Assembly: GCF_014202905.1 (NCBI RefSeq)
Contig: NZ_JACHHY010000004.1
Span: 1-64,000, forward strand
Direction of reading: 5' to 3'
DNA length: 64,000 nt
From: Chitinivorax tropicus
GTDB taxonomy: Bacteria > Pseudomonadota > Gammaproteobacteria > Burkholderiales > SCOH01
Position 1 is the stretch's first letter; each line of letters begins with the position of its first letter. The position numbers and the translations under genes were made by a program. Positions 1 to 9,424 of the stretch are shown one piece after another. The notes under the pieces are model-generated. The model ran no database searches. It was not told the origin of the DNA and was given only the letters and a program-made list of their open reading frames with translations.

Positions 1-216
1 TAACGGGAGGTTTCGCGAGGAGTGCTTGAATCAGCATGTATTCCGGAACCTTCATGATGCGCAGCAGAAGATCGAGGCATGGCGTCTCGATTACAACCGC
101 TCCCGGCCACATAGTGCGCTGGGATATTTAACGCCGGAAGAATTCCGGCAGAAGTACCACCAACAGAGGACCCAGGTTGCTAATTAAAGACTGGGATACC
201 TAACGGGGAAAGGTCA
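1..216 (+). mobile_element. 3' end of an IS3-family insertion sequence, cut by the window edge
   Basis: Holds the last 61 codons of a DDE transposase followed by a short non-coding tail. The right end is placed at the ...aggtca at 211-216 because IS3-family elements usually finish in CA and because the reading frame of the gene on the other side breaks here. The left end and the target duplication lie outside the window, so the boundary is an estimate. Confidence 0.7.
2..187 (+). CDS. IS3-family transposase OrfB, C-terminal part
   Basis: Partial reading frame entering from the left edge and stopping at TAA 185-187. It encodes the end of an integrase-core (rve) domain: the sequence starts with NGRFREECLNQH, contains YNRSRPHSALGYLTP, and ends in a short basic and glutamine-rich tail. 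The catalytic glutamate of DDE enzymes falls in the FREECLN segment. Such proteins catalyse cut-and-paste or copy-out movement of the element. The upstream OrfA and the first two catalytic aspartates are not in the window, so whether the element is intact cannot be judged. Confidence 0.85.
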   Translation, partial: NGRFREECLNQHVFRNLHDAQQKIEAWRLDYNRSRPHSALGYLTPEEFRQKYHQQRTQVAN

Positions 217-421
217 AGGTCGCCTTCTTTTCCACTGACACCGTGGCACGTGAGGTCAGAGTGCTCCCATCATCTAGGCGCAGCTCACGAATCCCCTCTG
301 CGAGCCGCTTAGCATTCACATGCTGTTTCGCACGTTGTCCAACCCACTTCGCAACCAACTGAATGATCTGTTCAGTCCCGTTTTTAGGCTCGAAGCTGAA
401 ATTATTGGCATAGACCAGCAT
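200..421 (-). pseudogene. 5' fragment of a hypothetical gene cut off by the IS
   Basis: Reading frame with ATG at 419-421 whose first about 68 residues (starting MLVYANNFSFEPKNG) look like a normal soluble protein start. The frame runs into the IS right end near 216 and stops at 200, so the last few residues are IS sequence. The family was not recognised. The segment has a helical stretch with QIIQLVAKWVGQRAK and ends in a charged region. The rest of the gene would lie beyond the IS or has been lost. Presumed non-functional because of truncation. Confidence 0.5.
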
Positions 422-1156
422 GGCAGAATCCGTTCAACGTCTTTTGAAAATCGCGCCCAAAAAGCCAGTTGGGCGAATTACAGATTGGTATTGAGTCGTC
501 ATTCGCAGTTTGGCAACTACTTATCAGTGGATATAGCGCCGCGCAAATTACTTTGGACAAATGTCTTCGTCAAGGACTTGCTCTCATGCGGATGCTTTTC
601 AGAAACGGTTTGCTAACGTCAAATTGTTTGTGGTTGATGTTGCTTGGGCGGTATTTTGTCATCCTTTGGGCTTCTCTGAGCACAGGCAGAAAATGCAAGC
701 CTTGAATAGCTTGCATTGTCGATGACATCATCACGCTCAATGCCAGCCTGCGGGGGATATCGGTTTATTCCAGAGGCTGAGTTGTCGGCTTACATCCATT
801 TTCCGAACCACCTGAAGGCGTTTGCAATGGCGGCTGACCATTTACGTCATTACCACGATGGCCATCCGACGAACGAGTTGCCGCTGGTTTGAGCAAACCA
901 TCCATATCAGTGGTAGCGGTAGGCCACCTTATCAACGAGCGATGTCTCGGCTGCGTCAGATGTTGGCACTCAACGGATGAGGCTACCTGAAAATTGGCTC
1001 TAGCCCTTTGATTGGTGGGGTAGGGGGATGCATCTGCAGTGGCATCATTGATTTGACCGTTGCTTCAGTCCAATCACTTAACCAGTTGGGCAAGGCTGTT
1101 TGGTTGCCTGTTGGCATGCCCTGATCGCGCCGGCTTGTAGGTACCAGGGGATCGGA
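422..1156. other. 735-bp region without a supported gene; probable decayed DNA
   Basis: Short frames exist on both strands but none has a good start, ribosome-binding site or recognised product. A plus-strand stretch at 861-980 reads 39 codons to a TGA with a protein-like composition (FEQTIHISGSGRPPYQ) but has no start codon in frame, which suggests the tail of a decayed gene. The part next to 421 should contain the promoter of the truncated minus-strand gene. Nothing else is visible. Confidence 0.5.
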
Positions 1157-2572
1157 TCATGCCTGGACTTCTACATGCAATGAACGTGGCGCTGAAGTAG
1201 TGTCGCTTGGATCTTCCGTCAATTGCACCGGGATGAACGCAGTGAGGGTGGTGCCGGCATCCATTACGCTATGGATGCTGAAATGCCCGCCCATGGCCTC
1301 GACCAGGCTTTTTACCAGCCATAACCCTAATCCTGTTCCGCCGCGTTTGTTTGGGCTCTGGCTGAAAGGGGGGGAGACTTGCTTCAAAAAGGCATCAGGA
1401 ATGCCCACCCCGGTGTCTTTTACGACAATGATGAGTACGGGGCTGTGATCGGTTTGGATATTGGCACTGACGGTGACACCACCGATGTCGGTATATTTCA
1501 TCGCATTTGACAGCAGGTTCCAGAGAATCTGACGAAGACGTTTCTCATCGGTGATGACGGGTTTCAATGGTTGCAAGTCCGCCAACAAGGTCAACCCACG
1601 TTGTTCCGCCCGATAATTCAAGGCTTCCATGACTTGGTGAATGACTTGCAGGACGTCTGTCCGGTCATAGGTCAGGGTAAGTTGATTGCTGCAGATCGCG
1701 GCTTGATCGATCAGGCCATCGATGATTGATTCCAGATGCATGATGGATGCATTCAGACGCTGCACCGGTTTGCTCGCGCTGTTGCCTGGGGGCAGCGATT
1801 TGGAGACGATTTGGATGTTGGCAGCGATGCTTTGCAATGGTGTGCGGAATTCGTGGCTGATGCCGGCCAATACGGCGCTTTGAGCCAGGCTATCCTGTTG
1901 TCGCTGAATGAATTGGGCGCGAATGCGACGTGTTTCGATGTACAAGATGATGCAGATCATCAACAGCAGCCCGGCAATGATCACCAGTAGCTGGAAAATG
2001 GTCTGGGTGGCATGCTGGATGCGTGCTTCGTGATCCTCGTCATATTGTTGCTCTACCAGGCGTGTCTGGATTGCAAATGCCTCGTTCCGCTCGCGTTCGG
2101 CTGCAACCTTGTGGATCACCTCTTCCAGTAGTGTGGGTGTCATCCGCCCCTTGACGTCCTGTAAATAGGCGGTCAGCGCTTGTAGTCGATTGATGTAAGC
2201 ATCAAAGCCATCCACTGCTTTTAGGTATTTTTGGCTGCCGAAATTGGCGTTGAGGATGTCATCCAGCCGATTGTTGATGAAGTCGATGCGCATGGACAGC
2301 GGGGTGTCTTTCGAGGGCTGCTTGGCAAGGGTCATGGCCGCCTCTTCTGAGAGCAGACCCAGCTCGCGATCCATCTGGGAGGGAAGCCAATAGAGATCGT
2401 TAATTTTCCGTCGGGTATCTAGCGCTTGATGTAAGTCGACCAGTTTGGTGGCAATGAATCCTGCGGTCAATATTGCGATGAGCCCAATGATGACAATGCC
2501 TTTTCCTGAGAGGTGTAGCCGCCACTGGAAAATTGGGTTTGTCAATGAACGATTATTTTCTTTACGTACCAT
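1157..2572 (-). CDS. Membrane-bound sensor histidine kinase
   Basis: 471-residue kinase. Two membrane segments (about residues 25-45 and 191-211) enclose a mostly helical periplasmic sensor of about 145 residues. Then come a HisKA domain with the phospho-acceptor His about residue 240 (GISHEFRTPLQ) and an ATPase domain with N box NLLSNAMKYT, G1 DTGVGIP and G2 GGTGLGLWLV. There is no receiver domain. It autophosphorylates and passes phosphate to a response regulator, but no regulator gene lies next to it in the window. The start overlaps the end of the upstream exported-protein gene by 31 bp, so the two are probably co-transcribed and the upstream protein may modulate the sensor. Confidence 0.88.
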   Translation of the reverse strand: MVRKENNRSLTNPIFQWRLHLSGKGIVIIGLIAILTAGFIATKLVDLHQALDTRRKINDLYWLPSQMDRELGLLSEEAAMTLAKQPSKDTPLSMRIDFINNRLDDILNANFGSQKYLKAVDGFDAYINRLQALTAYLQDVKGRMTPTLLEEVIHKVAAERERNEAFAIQTRLVEQQYDEDHEARIQHATQTIFQLLVIIAGLLLMICIILYIETRRIRAQFIQRQQDSLAQSAVLAGISHEFRTPLQSIAANIQIVSKSLPPGNSASKPVQRLNASIMHLESIIDGLIDQAAICSNQLTLTYDRTDVLQVIHQVMEALNYRAEQRGLTLLADLQPLKPVITDEKRLRQILWNLLSNAMKYTDIGGVTVSANIQTDHSPVLIIVVKDTGVGIPDAFLKQVSPPFSQSPNKRGGTGLGLWLVKSLVEAMGGHFSIHSVMDAGTTLTAFIPVQLTEDPSDTTSAPRSLHVEVQA

Positions 2573-2991
2573 ACAAATAGATTTTCGCGAGAGACGCGCC
2601 GCAATTCTGAGTGTTGCCGATAAGGAAACATGATCAAATAAGGACCTTTTTCTTTAATCGTCAATTTCCGCCCATTTCCAGATAGTGCCAGAATGGGTTG
2701 GTAGCGTTCAATGTCAGCCAATGGCAGGGATGAAACATAGCCGTTGGCGGCAATCACGGTCACTGAATTGGCGTGACGTAGTTTCAAAAAATGAGAGAGT
2801 TTTGGGCCTTCGTAGTGGACATCATCTGGGTTCCACTGGGTGTAAGTCTGGATGCCGGTTTGAGGCATGGATTCCAGCTGGCGGTCATCATAAATTTCTT
2901 TATGGTCTCGATACGCAATGGTCAGTTCTCCCGCATGTATCGAGGTGATCGATGCACAGCATAAAATGCTAAACAAACAGAGCCATTTCAT
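2542..2991 (-). CDS. Exported protein, molybdopterin-binding-like fold (COG3915 type)
   Basis: 149 residues from the ATG chosen at 2989-2991. This start gives a clean signal peptide (MKWLCLFSILCCA, cleavage probably near SIHA-GEL). Longer starts at 3060 or 3015 would bury that signal. The mature part contains the pattern YEGPKLSHFLKL followed by VTVIAANGYVSSLP and GPYLIMFPY. This resembles the small periplasmic proteins related to oxidoreductase molybdopterin-binding domains that sit beside sensor kinases. No catalytic cysteine for the cofactor is apparent, so a ligand-sensing role is more likely than an enzyme. Overlaps the kinase gene downstream. The function is inferred from context. Confidence 0.6.
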   Translation of the reverse strand: MKWLCLFSILCCASITSIHAGELTIAYRDHKEIYDDRQLESMPQTGIQTYTQWNPDDVHYEGPKLSHFLKLRHANSVTVIAANGYVSSLPLADIERYQPILALSGNGRKLTIKEKGPYLIMFPYRQHSELRRVSRENLFVWYVKKIIVH

Positions 2992-3060
2992 CTGGTTTGC
3001 CTGGCCATATGACATGACAGCAGTATTGATGGGGTTGGCAATTGTATTTACTCGACACAA

Positions 3061-3555
3061 AAAATTAAACCAAATGAATGATGATCATACTTGAATTACT
3101 GAATAAGGCGATATGTGCGTGGAATACTCATGATGCTGCAAAAGGCGTGCTTATCATAATTCGAAAAAAAGCGATCATTTACAGTAAATATTTACACCTC
3201 TTTTTATATCAATTACTTACTTTAAATCTATAATTACGAATGTAAGGATGTTCTTCTGGTGCTCGCACCTGCAGCGCCATGGCTTCCGCCCCCGTGGCAA
3301 ATAGTGCTTTCGAACTAGCCTGCCTCGACATATGACCTACCTTGCCTAAGTCTTCCGCCAAATGCCAGCACCACTTACGGTGAATACTCTTAACCATCAT
3401 GTGGGCATAGCATGCCATGTATGCAAGCCCGAATGTGACAAAGCCCTGGTGAAATGGTTTCCGGCAGTTCGCTGATATGAAGCTGATCCACAAGGCCCTT
3501 GGCAGATGCCTCGTCATGGAAGGCTTCGCGATTGACCGTTGTGGGGGTAACAATC
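3061..3555. other. 495-bp intergenic region upstream of narK1
   Basis: The left half (3061-3240) is AT-rich and should contain the divergent promoters. The right half is GC-richer. A minus-strand frame of 114 codons (3209-3553) crosses it, but it has no ribosome-binding site, no recognised domain and lies where the narK1 leader is expected, so it is not called as a gene. I looked for an FNR-type TTGAT-N4-ATCAA site and did not find a convincing one. Confidence 0.4.
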
Positions 3556-4824
3556 ATGGCTCAAGAGAGTCGCAAGCAGTTGTCGGTATTGGTATCGAGC
3601 ACCATGGCTTTTACGGTGTGTTTCATGGTGTGGATGATGTTCGCCATCATTGGCATTCCGATCAAAAAGCAATTGGGACTGAATGAAACCGAATTTGGTT
3701 TGTTGACTGCAACGCCTGTATTGACAGGGTCTTTGGTCCGGGTACCGCTGGGGATCTGGACCGACCGGTTTGGCGGGCGGATCGTGTTGTTTGTCTTGAT
3801 GCTATCCACTGTCGTGCCGATCTGGATGATGCAATATGCCACCGAATATTGGCATTTCCTGGTGCTTGGCCTGTTTGTGGGTTTGGCGGGTGGCTCATTC
3901 TCAGTGGGTACGCCATATGTTGCGCGATGGTTTCCCAAGCATCGTCAGGGTTTGGCGATGGGGGTGTTTGGTGCGGGTAACTCTGGTTCGGCTGTCACCA
4001 AATTCCTGGCGCCGGCGCTGATTGCCATGGCCGGCGGGACCTGGATGATCGTGCCGCAGGTCTATTCGGTTGTCATGTTGGTGATGGCCATTCTGTTCTG
4101 GGTGTTCTCTTCTACGAACCCTGCACACAACGTGCCTTCCACCGTGGGTTTGGCTGATCAGTTGAAAATGTTGAAAGACCCAAGGGTGTGGCGTTATTGC
4201 CAGTATTACTCCGTGGTATTTGGTGGCTATGTCGCCTTGGCCTTGTGGATGACCAAGTATTACGTCGGTGAATATGGCTTCGACATGAAATTGGCCGCGT
4301 TGTTGGCCGCCTGCTTCTCCCTGCCGGGTGGGGTGTTGCGTGCGCTGGGGGGATGGATTTCCGACCGCTATGGTGCTTACAAGACTACCTGGTGGGTGAT
4401 GTGGGTGTGCTGGGTAGCCTTCTTCATCCTGAGCTATCCGCAGACACAGATGGTGATCACCACTATCAATGGCCCAGTTGCCATGCATGTGGGTCTGAAT
4501 CCTTGGATGTTCACCGCCCTGTTGTTCGTGGTGGGGATTGCAACCGCGATTGGCAAGGCTTCGGTATTCAAATTCATTTCGGATGATTTTGGCAACAACA
4601 TCGGTGCGGTGTCAGGCATTGTGGGTTTGGCTGGTGGGTTGGGGGGATTCATTCTGCCCATCATGTTCGGTGTGCTGGTGGACCTGACTGGTGTGCGCTC
4701 CAGCTGCTTCATGCTGTTGTACGGCACAGTGTGTGTCAGCTTGGTCTGGATGCATTACAGCTTCAAACCTGAGAGCTGTGCAACGGTGGTCAATCAGACA
4801 ATGACTGGAACCGCCAAAGCTTGA
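3556..4824 (+). CDS. narK1: Nitrate/nitrite transporter, NarK1 type
   Basis: 422-residue major facilitator of the nitrate-nitrite porter family, with about 12 membrane segments. The start at 3556 follows a GGGGGT ribosome-binding site. The upstream in-frame ATG at 3499 lacks one. The nitrate signature regions are present: GLAGGSFSVGTPYVARWFP followed by GAGNSGSAVT in the first half, and a second glycine-rich segment GIVGLAGGLGG in the second half. The RVPLGIWTDRFGGR loop is the usual MFS motif. NarK1-type members are thought to act as nitrate/proton symporters. It is followed 62 bp later by a second NarK, an arrangement usual ahead of nitrate reductase genes, although narGHJI are not here. 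Confidence 0.9.
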   Translation: MAQESRKQLSVLVSSTMAFTVCFMVWMMFAIIGIPIKKQLGLNETEFGLLTATPVLTGSLVRVPLGIWTDRFGGRIVLFVLMLSTVVPIWMMQYATEYWHFLVLGLFVGLAGGSFSVGTPYVARWFPKHRQGLAMGVFGAGNSGSAVTKFLAPALIAMAGGTWMIVPQVYSVVMLVMAILFWVFSSTNPAHNVPSTVGLADQLKMLKDPRVWRYCQYYSVVFGGYVALALWMTKYYVGEYGFDMKLAALLAACFSLPGGVLRALGGWISDRYGAYKTTWWVMWVCWVAFFILSYPQTQMVITTINGPVAMHVGLNPWMFTALLFVVGIATAIGKASVFKFISDDFGNNIGAVSGIVGLAGGLGGFILPIMFGVLVDLTGVRSSCFMLLYGTVCVSLVWMHYSFKPESCATVVNQTMTGTAKA

Positions 4825-4886
4825 GTGTATAGGGGTGGTGGTTCACACCACCCGTCGAAGGACAAATCGCTAGATGGAGTAGCATC

Positions 4887-6272
4887 ATGACAGCACATGT
4901 GTTGAAACGCTGGGAGCCAGAAGACAGTGGCTTTTGGCAAAACCAAGGTGAGCGTATCGCGAACCGTAATCTCTGGATCTCCATTCCGGCACTGATGTTG
5001 GCCTTCAGCGTCTGGATGCTGTGGAGTGTGGTGGTGGTGAATCTGGACAAGGCTGGGTTTTCTTTCACCAAGAACCAGCTGTTCTGGTTGACCGCTTTGC
5101 CCGCGCTATCGGGCGCGACGCTACGGATTTTCTACTCGTTTCTGGTGCCCATATTTGGTGGCCGCAGGTGGACAGCCATTTCAACCGCCAGCCTGTTGAT
5201 CCCAGCCGTTGGCATGGGAATGGCGCTGAAGGACCCGACTACCTCCTACCCGACCTTATTGATATTGGCGCTGCTGTGCGGCTTGGGCGGCGGCAACTTC
5301 AGCTCATCCATGGCCAATATCAGCTTCTTCTTTCCAAAGCATAAAAAAGGACTGGCGACAGGGCTGAATGCAGGGATCGGCAACCTGGGCGTGTCCCTGG
5401 TACAGTTTTTGACCCCCGTGGTGATTTCCGGTGCGGTATTTGGTGCGTTGTCAGGCGACCCGGCCACCTTTGTCAAAGACGGTGTCGAAAAGCATATCTG
5501 GTTGCAAAACGCGGGCTTCATCTGGGTGCCATTCATTGTGGTGGCGGCTGTCGCTGCGTGGTTTGGTATGAACGACATCGCTGATGCCAAAGCCTCCTTT
5601 GCTGATCAGGCTGTGATCTTCAAGCGCAAGCACAATTGGTTGATGTGCTGGCTGTACATCGGCACCTTTGGCTCATTCATCGGGTTCTCGGCTGGCTTGG
5701 CCATGCTGACCAAATCGCAGTTCCCTGATGTAAACCCTACCCAGTACGCCTTCCTGGGGCCGTTGGTGGGGGCGTTGGTCAGACCGATCGGTGGCTGGAT
5801 ATCCGACAAGATCGGCGGGGCCAGGGTCACATTCTGGGTCTTTGTCGGTATGACCGTGGCGGTCTTCGGGGTGCTTCATTTCATGCCACATGCAGGTAGC
5901 CCTGGCAATTTCCAAGGATTCCTGACTATGTTCATCCTGTTGTTCGCACTGACAGGCATTGGCAATGGCTCGACATTCCGTATGATCCCGATCATCTTCC
6001 TGACCGAGCGTCAACGTGAAGCACAAGGCAAGGATGAAGCGGCACAGCGCCAAGCCAGCTTGGACGCTGGCAAGGAATCTGCAGCGGTTCTCGGGTTCTC
6101 GGGTGCCATCGGCGCATATGGTGGCTTTTTCATCCCCAAGAGCTTTGGGACATCCATTGACTTGACCGGCTCTGTCGATGCCGCCCTGTACAGCTTTATC
6201 CTGTTCTATCTGAGCTGCCTAGTGGTGACTTGGTGGTTCTACTCCCGAAAAGGGGCGGACATGCCGTGCTGA
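4887..6272 (+). CDS. narK2: Nitrate/nitrite transporter, NarK2 type
   Basis: 461-residue inner-membrane protein, somewhat longer than its neighbour because of an insert between late helices (TERQREAQGKDEAAQRQ). Nitrate signatures are GLGGGNFSSSMANISFFFP with GIGNLGVSLVQ, and GFSGAIGAYGGFF in the second half. RPIGGWISDKIGG is the MFS loop motif. NarK2-type proteins usually exchange nitrate for nitrite during nitrate respiration. It is probably co-transcribed with narK1 (62-bp gap) and ends just before a strong terminator, so the pair forms a transporter-only operon. Confidence 0.9.
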   Translation: MTAHVLKRWEPEDSGFWQNQGERIANRNLWISIPALMLAFSVWMLWSVVVVNLDKAGFSFTKNQLFWLTALPALSGATLRIFYSFLVPIFGGRRWTAISTASLLIPAVGMGMALKDPTTSYPTLLILALLCGLGGGNFSSSMANISFFFPKHKKGLATGLNAGIGNLGVSLVQFLTPVVISGAVFGALSGDPATFVKDGVEKHIWLQNAGFIWVPFIVVAAVAAWFGMNDIADAKASFADQAVIFKRKHNWLMCWLYIGTFGSFIGFSAGLAMLTKSQFPDVNPTQYAFLGPLVGALVRPIGGWISDKIGGARVTFWVFVGMTVAVFGVLHFMPHAGSPGNFQGFLTMFILLFALTGIGNGSTFRMIPIIFLTERQREAQGKDEAAQRQASLDAGKESAAVLGFSGAIGAYGGFFIPKSFGTSIDLTGSVDAALYSFILFYLSCLVVTWWFYSRKGADMPC

Positions 6273-6324
6273 GTTGATTGTTACCGGATGATGCTGAGTT
6301 AAGCACCAGCGGTACCTGAACCCC

Positions 6325-6360
6325 AAAACGCCGTACCTTGAACAAGAGGCACGGCGTTTT
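6325..6360 (+). terminator. Rho-independent terminator after narK2
   Basis: Perfect 10-bp stem: AAAACGCCGT at 6325-6334 pairs with ACGGCGTTTT at 6351-6360. The loop is 16 nt and the T-run forms the 3' arm end. It closes the narK1-narK2 unit. The A/T symmetry means it could work in both directions. Confidence 0.85.
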
Positions 6361-6647
6361 CGCTTTGAGTCGCTTGGAAAGCGTTGCCATTTGATACGCT
6401 GGCTGCACGAAATCCAGTCTTGGCCTGGCATTCAGGCGAGATGGCATGTGTTGTTCGCAATGTACGGGAACTGTATCTATCTAGGGTGGTCATAGCTACG
6501 CTAGTATCAGTTGTCCCCTTAAAATGTTGGCGGCGGGCCGATGCTTACCGTTTCCAAACCCCAGTCATCAGAACACCGGTGATTTTGGTTTGGGAATGGG
6601 AGGTGTCATGCTCGCCGTATTTTTTACATTCGACTGATACACATCCC
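6361..6647. other. Intergenic region between the narK2 terminator and the MFS gene
   Basis: No supported gene. An in-frame upstream extension of the MFS gene begins at 6384 but has no membrane-protein character and no ribosome-binding site, so it is treated as leader and promoter DNA of the gene starting at 6648. No clear operator was seen. Confidence 0.45.
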
Positions 6648-7934
6648 ATGCTTGAATCCATCCGGCAATCGTTGCGCGACACGGGCCGCCATTTTGCACT
6701 GTTCATATTGTTCGATTTGCTGATGTTGATCAGCCTGATGGCAGGCAAGGTGGGTCTGTCCTGGTGGATTGCCAGCCACGGTGGAGCAAAGGATCTGGCG
6801 CTCTATGGCGCCAGCTTCTCGATCGTCATTCTGGTATTGACGCCGCTGTTGTCGCCTTTTGCCGACAGGTTGGACAAGCGCAAAGTGCTTGCCCTTGCGA
6901 TGCTGATCAAAGCCATGGCTGTGGGTATGCTGGCGCTGGCCGCTTTGCTGCATTTCTACCATATCTATCTGATCATCGGCATCGAATTGATTGGCGCTGT
7001 GTGCATGGCGCTGATTGTGCCTGCCTCGCTATCGGTGGTGGCAGATGTAGTGCCGCCAGGGCATTTGCAGCAAGCCTTCGCCATGCAGAAATCGGCGCAG
7101 GCTTTTGGCCGTACCATCGGGCCCGCACTGGGCGGTGTGTCGCTGGCGGTGGCCGGTGAAGGCGCGGCATTGTTGTTTGCGCTGGCAGGCGCTTTGATCG
7201 CTTCATTGGTGGTTTTCCGTATTCCCCCCATGCCCCGGAAAGCGGCTGGCAAACCCAGCCTGCAGCAATGGTGGCATGAATTCAAACAGGGCATTCTGGT
7301 TCGTTGGCGTATCCCGATGGAGCGGTATTGGACATCGCTCTCTTTTCTCTACATCATCTTTTTCGCCCCGACAACGGGCATGCTGGTGCCGCTGCTGGTC
7401 AAACACCATGGTTTATCGGGTGGGTGGCTGGGGGTGGTCGAAATGGGCCTGTCGATTGGTATGATGCTAGGCCCGTTGGTGGTGGCGCGGCGCTTGAATG
7501 CACGCTTTGGCCGATTCCATGTCAACCTGCTGGCGATTGCAGGCGAGGCGGTGGGGGTCATCTTGGCGGGTTTGCTGAAACAGCCGATCCTGCTATCCAT
7601 CTGTTTTGCGCTGGTGGGTATTTCCTTGTCCTGTTTTGTGTTGAATGGCCAGACTCACCGTATGTTGGCTGTGCCAGAAAATTTCCGGGGACGCCTGATG
7701 GCGGTCAATTTGGCGATATATGAATCTGGCAGCGCGATTGGCGCGACATTGGCAGGGGTGGCATTGCTGGCCTTGCCGGTTGATCAGTTGTTTGTGGTGT
7801 ATGGCACCATCATGGGCGTGATGATCTCAGGCTACATGGTCTTGCCGGGTTTCAAGCACTTCCTGAGCCTGTCGCATGACGAGGTGAAGGATTATTACCA
7901 GCGCACCTATCCAAGTGCGTTTGAACTTAAATAA
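6648..7934 (+). CDS. MFS transporter (EntS/DUF894-like exporter)
   Basis: 428 residues from ATG 6648, with about 12 predicted membrane helices. The start was chosen because the helical part begins at residue 16 (HFALFILFDLLML). The loop PFADRLDKRKVLALAM corresponds to the MFS motif between helices 2 and 3, and SAQAFGRTIGPALGG lies in the fifth helix region as in EntS-like exporters. The family includes siderophore and drug exporters; the substrate is unknown here. The gene is followed after 50 bp by a TldD/TldE pair on the same strand, so the three may form one operon and the exporter could move a peptide processed by them. Confidence 0.8.
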   Translation: MLESIRQSLRDTGRHFALFILFDLLMLISLMAGKVGLSWWIASHGGAKDLALYGASFSIVILVLTPLLSPFADRLDKRKVLALAMLIKAMAVGMLALAALLHFYHIYLIIGIELIGAVCMALIVPASLSVVADVVPPGHLQQAFAMQKSAQAFGRTIGPALGGVSLAVAGEGAALLFALAGALIASLVVFRIPPMPRKAAGKPSLQQWWHEFKQGILVRWRIPMERYWTSLSFLYIIFFAPTTGMLVPLLVKHHGLSGGWLGVVEMGLSIGMMLGPLVVARRLNARFGRFHVNLLAIAGEAVGVILAGLLKQPILLSICFALVGISLSCFVLNGQTHRMLAVPENFRGRLMAVNLAIYESGSAIGATLAGVALLALPVDQLFVVYGTIMGVMISGYMVLPGFKHFLSLSHDEVKDYYQRTYPSAFELK

Positions 7935-7984
7935 GGCTCACGCAGGGCCGCAGTATGCCCAGTGGCCATACAGGAGAGTGCAGC

Positions 7985-9424
7985 ATGATCGAGGAAGTCA
8001 AGCAACGCTTCCGCCAGCTGAGTCCGGGTGTCGAGTTCTGCTCGTTACGCTGGGTGGAGGAACGCAGCGAATCCTTCGCTGTCAGGCAGGATATAGAACA
8101 ACCAACGATGCTGACCCTGGACAGCGGTGTCATGATCACCGTCATCCATCGAGGGGGCTATGGCTATGCCGCCACTTCGGATATCTCACAGGCAGGGTTG
8201 GCCAAAGCATTAGAGCAGGCCAAAGCCTGGGCTGAGGCCAGCCGACAGCATTCGGTGTTTGATTACAGCACTATCGAGCTGCCCCGGCCCGTTGGCCAAT
8301 ATCAAAGCCCACCTTCGGCGCTGGCGCGCTGGTCACGCCGTGAACTGCTTGATCTGCTGATGGCCGAATCACGCGCATGCCGTATCAACGACAAGATCGT
8401 CGATTGGCATGCGTATCTTGAGCTGAAACAGACCCACCAGCTCTATCTGACGCATGATGGTGCGGAGGTCCTGCAGAGCTTCGATTTCGTGATACCGGGC
8501 CTAGTGGTCACCGCGTTTGGTGATGGCGACAGCCAATCTCGCAGCCTGGGTGGCCAATACAATGGCTATTGCCGCCAAGGGGGGATGGAGGTGATCCAGC
8601 AGTCCGGCCTGATCGGATCGGGCCGCCGCGTTGCAGAAGAGGCACTGGAGCTGCTGACCGCCCCCAATTGCCCGACAGGCACCATGGATCTGCTGCTCAA
8701 GCCTGAACAGATGATGCTGCAGATCCATGAGTCGATCGGCCATCCGCTGGAGCTGGATCGCATCCTGGGTGATGAACGTAACTATGCGGGCACCAGTTTT
8801 GTGACCCAGGACATGTTCGGCCAGTACCAATATGGCTCCTCTCTGTTGAATGTCAGCTATGACCCGACCCTGCAAAATGAATTTGCCGCCTATGGCTGGG
8901 ATGATGAGGGTACGCCTGGGGACAAGGTGTTGTTGATCGAAAACGGGCTGTTGAAGCGTCCGCTCGGCGGCACCATCAGCCAGGCACGCGCGGGCATACC
9001 CGGTGTTGCCAACTCACGAGCCTGCTCGTGGAATCGCGCTCCGATCGATCGCATGGCCAACCTGAATGTCGAGCCGGGTGACCAGACCTTGGACGCAATG
9101 ATCAGCTCGATCGAATATGGCGTGATGATGGACACCAACGTCAGCTGGTCGATTGACGATTCGCGTAACAAGTTCCAGTTCGGGTGTGAGAAAGGCTGGC
9201 TGATCAAAGACGGCCAGATCCAGCATGTCGTCAAGAACCCGAACTATCGCGGCATTTCAGCCACCTTCTGGCGCTCGCTGAAAGCGGTGGGTGATAAGAA
9301 CACTGTGGACATCATGGGTACACCTTTCTGCGGCAAAGGGGAGCCCAGCCAGGTCATCCGGGTAGGGCATGCATCACCAGCCTGTTTGTTTGGCGCGGTG
9401 GAAGTGTTTGGCGGGGAGGCATGA
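7985..9424 (+). CDS. TldD/PmbA-family metallopeptidase, TldD-like subunit
   Basis: 479 residues. The start at 7985 is preceded by AGGAGA 8-13 nt upstream. The zinc-binding HExxxH signature of TldD is present as HESIGHPLELDR (about residues 243-254), followed by a glycine- and asparagine-rich C-terminal half typical of the family. TldD/TldE form a heterodimeric protease that degrades unfolded or modified peptides and removes leader peptides (microcin B17 and CcdA in E. coli). The sequence around the metal site differs from the usual TldD form HExxGHGLEGD, so this may be the divergent paralogous subfamily rather than the housekeeping enzyme. The stop overlaps the next start (ATGA). Confidence 0.85.
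   Translation: MIEEVKQRFRQLSPGVEFCSLRWVEERSESFAVRQDIEQPTMLTLDSGVMITVIHRGGYGYAATSDISQAGLAKALEQAKAWAEASRQHSVFDYSTIELPRPVGQYQSPPSALARWSRRELLDLLMAESRACRINDKIVDWHAYLELKQTHQLYLTHDGAEVLQSFDFVIPGLVVTAFGDGDSQSRSLGGQYNGYCRQGGMEVIQQSGLIGSGRRVAEEALELLTAPNCPTGTMDLLLKPEQMMLQIHESIGHPLELDRILGDERNYAGTSFVTQDMFGQYQYGSSLLNVSYDPTLQNEFAAYGWDDEGTPGDKVLLIENGLLKRPLGGTISQARAGIPGVANSRACSWNRAPIDRMANLNVEPGDQTLDAMISSIEYGVMMDTNVSWSIDDSRNKFQFGCEKGWLIKDGQIQHVVKNPNYRGISATFWRSLKAVGDKNTVDIMGTPFCGKGEPSQVIRVGHASPACLFGAVEVFGGEA

Noticed and set aside
3209-3553. 114-codon minus frame upstream of narK1
   Set aside because: No ribosome-binding site or domain, and it fills the expected narK1 leader. Kept only as a note in the region entry.
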